From Candidatus Ruminimicrobiellum caprinum (GTDB taxonomy: Bacteria > Elusimicrobiota > Endomicrobiia > Endomicrobiales > Endomicrobiaceae): a DNA stretch of 7,482 nucleotides. The translations under genes and the position numbers were made by a program. Every line of letters begins with the position of its first letter. Positions within the stretch are counted from its first letter, which is position 1. The notes under the pieces are model-generated. The model was not told where the DNA came from, did no database searches, and saw only the letters and a list, made by a program, of their open reading frames with translations. The stretch is taken from positions 1 through 7,482 of the forward strand of contig JAFPUA010000064.1 in the NCBI GenBank assembly GCA_017413305.1. Direction: 5' to 3'. Shown in pieces: positions 6,794-7,482 of this stretch.

Positions 6794-7176
6794 TTATTAC
6801 TCTCCGAACCTTCGCCAAAATTTTTTCTAATATCTTCCAAAACTTTGTTAAGTTCTTCCATATTGACAGGCTTTGCCAAATAGCCTTTTGCGCCTAAACT
6901 TTCTGCATTCTGCTTCGTAAAAACAGTTTCCGAACCCGTAACATAATATATATTTACATCTTTATTTATTTCTTTTAAATATTTATGAATATTGTCGCCG
7001 TCCAAATCGGGAAGAAGAACATCGAGGAACAAAACTTCAGGATTTTGTTTTTTAAACAAATCTATGCATTCTTCAGCGTTAGACGCGACAAGCACATCAA
7101 AGCCTTTCCTTTTGATGATTTTTGCCATTGCATCTCTTGCAAAAACTTCATCATCACAAAGTAAAATTTTGATCAT
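6790..7176 (-). CDS. Stand-alone receiver-domain response regulator
   Basis: A 128-residue cytoplasmic single-domain response regulator (CheY/Spo0F type). All receiver landmarks are present: the acidic pair Asp8/Asp9 (CDDE), phosphoacceptor Asp52 (FLDVLLPDLDG), the switch Thr80 (YYVTG) and Lys102 in the AKP motif. After helix 5 (about 106-119) only a short polar tail, GEGSESNN, remains, so there is no DNA-binding or enzymatic output domain. It must act by protein contact or in a phosphorelay. ATG at 7176 has TGGAGAA upstream (9 nt from GGAG). It is the first gene of the minus-strand cluster, and the unknown membrane protein gene overlaps its stop by 4 nt. The only kinase in view is the membrane protein encoded at the far end of the cluster, a plausible but unproven partner. 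Confidence 0.93.
   Translation of the reverse strand: MIKILLCDDEVFARDAMAKIIKRKGFDVLVASNAEECIDLFKKQNPEVLFLDVLLPDLDGDNIHKYLKEINKDVNIYYVTGSETVFTKQNAESLGAKGYLAKPVNMEELNKVLEDIRKNFGEGSESNN
6800..6805 (-). promoter_or_regulatory. Shine-Dalgarno that fixes a TTG start
   Basis: GGAGAG on the minus strand, inside the last codons of the receiver gene, stands 6 nt before the TTG at 6793. The spacing is ideal and the codons that follow encode a signal peptide at once, so the TTG is the real start and translation is probably coupled to the upstream gene. Confidence 0.75.
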
Positions 7177-7228
7177 AAATCAATTCTCCACAAAAAGAAT
7201 TTAATTGAAAAATAAAATCATATTATAT

Positions 7229-7257
7229 ATTATATACTATATTTTATTTTTTTTAAA
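7229..7257 (-). promoter_or_regulatory. Likely promoter for the receiver-led transcript
   Basis: On the minus strand TTTAAA (7257-7252, four of six matches to TTGACA) is followed after 17 nt by a perfect TATAAT (7234-7229). This predicts a start near 7222 and a leader of about 45 nt before the receiver ATG. A second TATAAT lies 7 nt downstream (7227-7222). The surrounding run of A and T makes chance matches easy. Confidence 0.45.
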
Positions 7258-7266
7258 GAGTTTTTT

Positions 7267-7275
7267 TGCTATAAT
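7267..7275 (+). promoter_or_regulatory. Extended -10 promoter for the antiporter gene
   Basis: TGCTATAAT is a perfect extended -10 element (TGn plus TATAAT). No good -35 lies upstream, only a T-rich run, which is acceptable for extended -10 promoters. It predicts a start near 7282 and a leader of roughly 27 nt before ATG 7309. Confidence 0.6.
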
Positions 7276-7299
7276 GTATAAAATTCTAAATTACAAATT

Positions 7300-7303
7300 G
7301 GAG
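7300..7303 (+). promoter_or_regulatory. Ribosome binding site of the antiporter gene
   Basis: GGAG stands 5 nt before the ATG at 7309, supporting this start for the truncated antiporter gene. Confidence 0.65.
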
Positions 7304-7308
7304 CATTT

Positions 7309-7482
7309 ATGATACTCACGCTAGTCTGTGCATTAACAATAGCACTCATTCTTGGTTTTGTCGTGCAGAAAATAAATCTTTCACCAATAGTCGGATACTT
7401 AATTGCAGGTGTTTTGGTAAGTCCGTATTCGCCGGGTGTTGTAGCAGATATTAACATTACTCAACAGTTTGCCGAGATAGGA
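7309..7482 (+). CDS. CPA2-family cation:proton antiporter, YbaL/RosB type (5' part only)
   Basis: The first 58 codons of a gene that runs off the right edge with an open frame. The product starts MILTLVCALTIALILGFVVQ, a first membrane helix, then INLSPIVGYLIAGVLVSPYSPG and VVADINITQQFAEIG. The LPP(L/V)(V/L)GYLLAG(V)L-GP pattern, followed by TPGFVAD and LAEIG, is typical of Kef-type CPA2 antiporters, and the SPGVVAD form points to the YbaL/RosB branch. Such proteins exchange K+ or Na+ for H+ across the inner membrane, and the full family proteins usually also carry a cytoplasmic TrkA-N (RCK) nucleotide-binding domain; whether this one does lies outside the window. It diverges from the glucanase cluster with its own promoter and ribosome binding site, so a functional tie to it is not indicated. 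Confidence 0.85.
   Translation, partial: MILTLVCALTIALILGFVVQKINLSPIVGYLIAGVLVSPYSPGVVADINITQQFAEIG

Noticed and set aside
7274..7312. Twelve-codon leader frame ending in ATGA at the antiporter start
   Set aside because: Its ATG lies within and just after the proposed -10 box, so it would not be transcribed from that promoter, and it has no ribosome binding site.
7269..7457. Minus-strand open frame of 62 codons over the antiporter start
   Set aside because: The plus frame matches CPA2 antiporters and has its own ribosome binding site and extended -10; the minus frame runs through those elements.
1..7482. CRISPR array, tRNA/rRNA gene, insertion sequence or riboswitch
   Set aside because: No spaced identical repeats, cloverleaf, transposase frame, terminal inverted repeats or recognisable aptamer core were seen. 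Intergenic space is under 300 bases in total.

Overview
The window is AT-rich bacterial DNA with tightly packed genes. Five genes run on the minus strand. A sixth diverges on the plus strand and is cut by the right edge. The exported glucanase ends in a 'YPxPYKP ... FNIAGE ... SGVYIY ... GKLAI' tail, a style I associate with Elusimicrobiota (Elusimicrobium/Endomicrobium-like gut bacteria) and, less specifically, with Bacteroidota-type sorting tails. Together with the low GC this makes an Elusimicrobiota-like, possibly gut-associated, organism my best guess. That is inference; no rRNA or marker gene is present.

Layout in order of transcription on the minus strand (right to left): (1) a stand-alone receiver-domain response regulator (7176-6790). 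(2) A signal-peptide-bearing membrane protein of unknown function (6793-5843), overlapping the regulator by 4 nt and starting with TTG. (3) A 113-nt gap with a weak hairpin, a degenerate 7-bp tandem repeat in two inverted blocks and a possible promoter. (4) A secreted GH81 endo-beta-1,3-glucanase (5729-2949) with a C-terminal FlgD/T9SS-like Ig domain. (5) A membrane-anchored two-LysM M23 peptidase (2947-2012), 1 nt downstream. (6) A polytopic sensor histidine kinase (2005-5), 6 nt downstream, whose N-terminal membrane region resembles an ECF-transporter S component. To the right, a divergent intergenic region of about 130 bp carries good promoter candidates for both sides, then the first 58 codons of a YbaL/RosB-type CPA2 cation:proton antiporter.

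Taken together, the minus-strand genes look like one or two co-transcribed units. They encode attack on beta-1,3-glucan (fungal wall, callose, paramylon or laminarin), remodelling of the cell's own peptidoglycan, and a split two-component system: receiver first, kinase last. Each module belongs to a known superfamily. The unusual points are the combination, the kinase's transporter-like sensor region and the unrecognised membrane protein between receiver and glucanase. Whether kinase and receiver are partners, and whether either controls the glucanase, cannot be decided from sequence alone.
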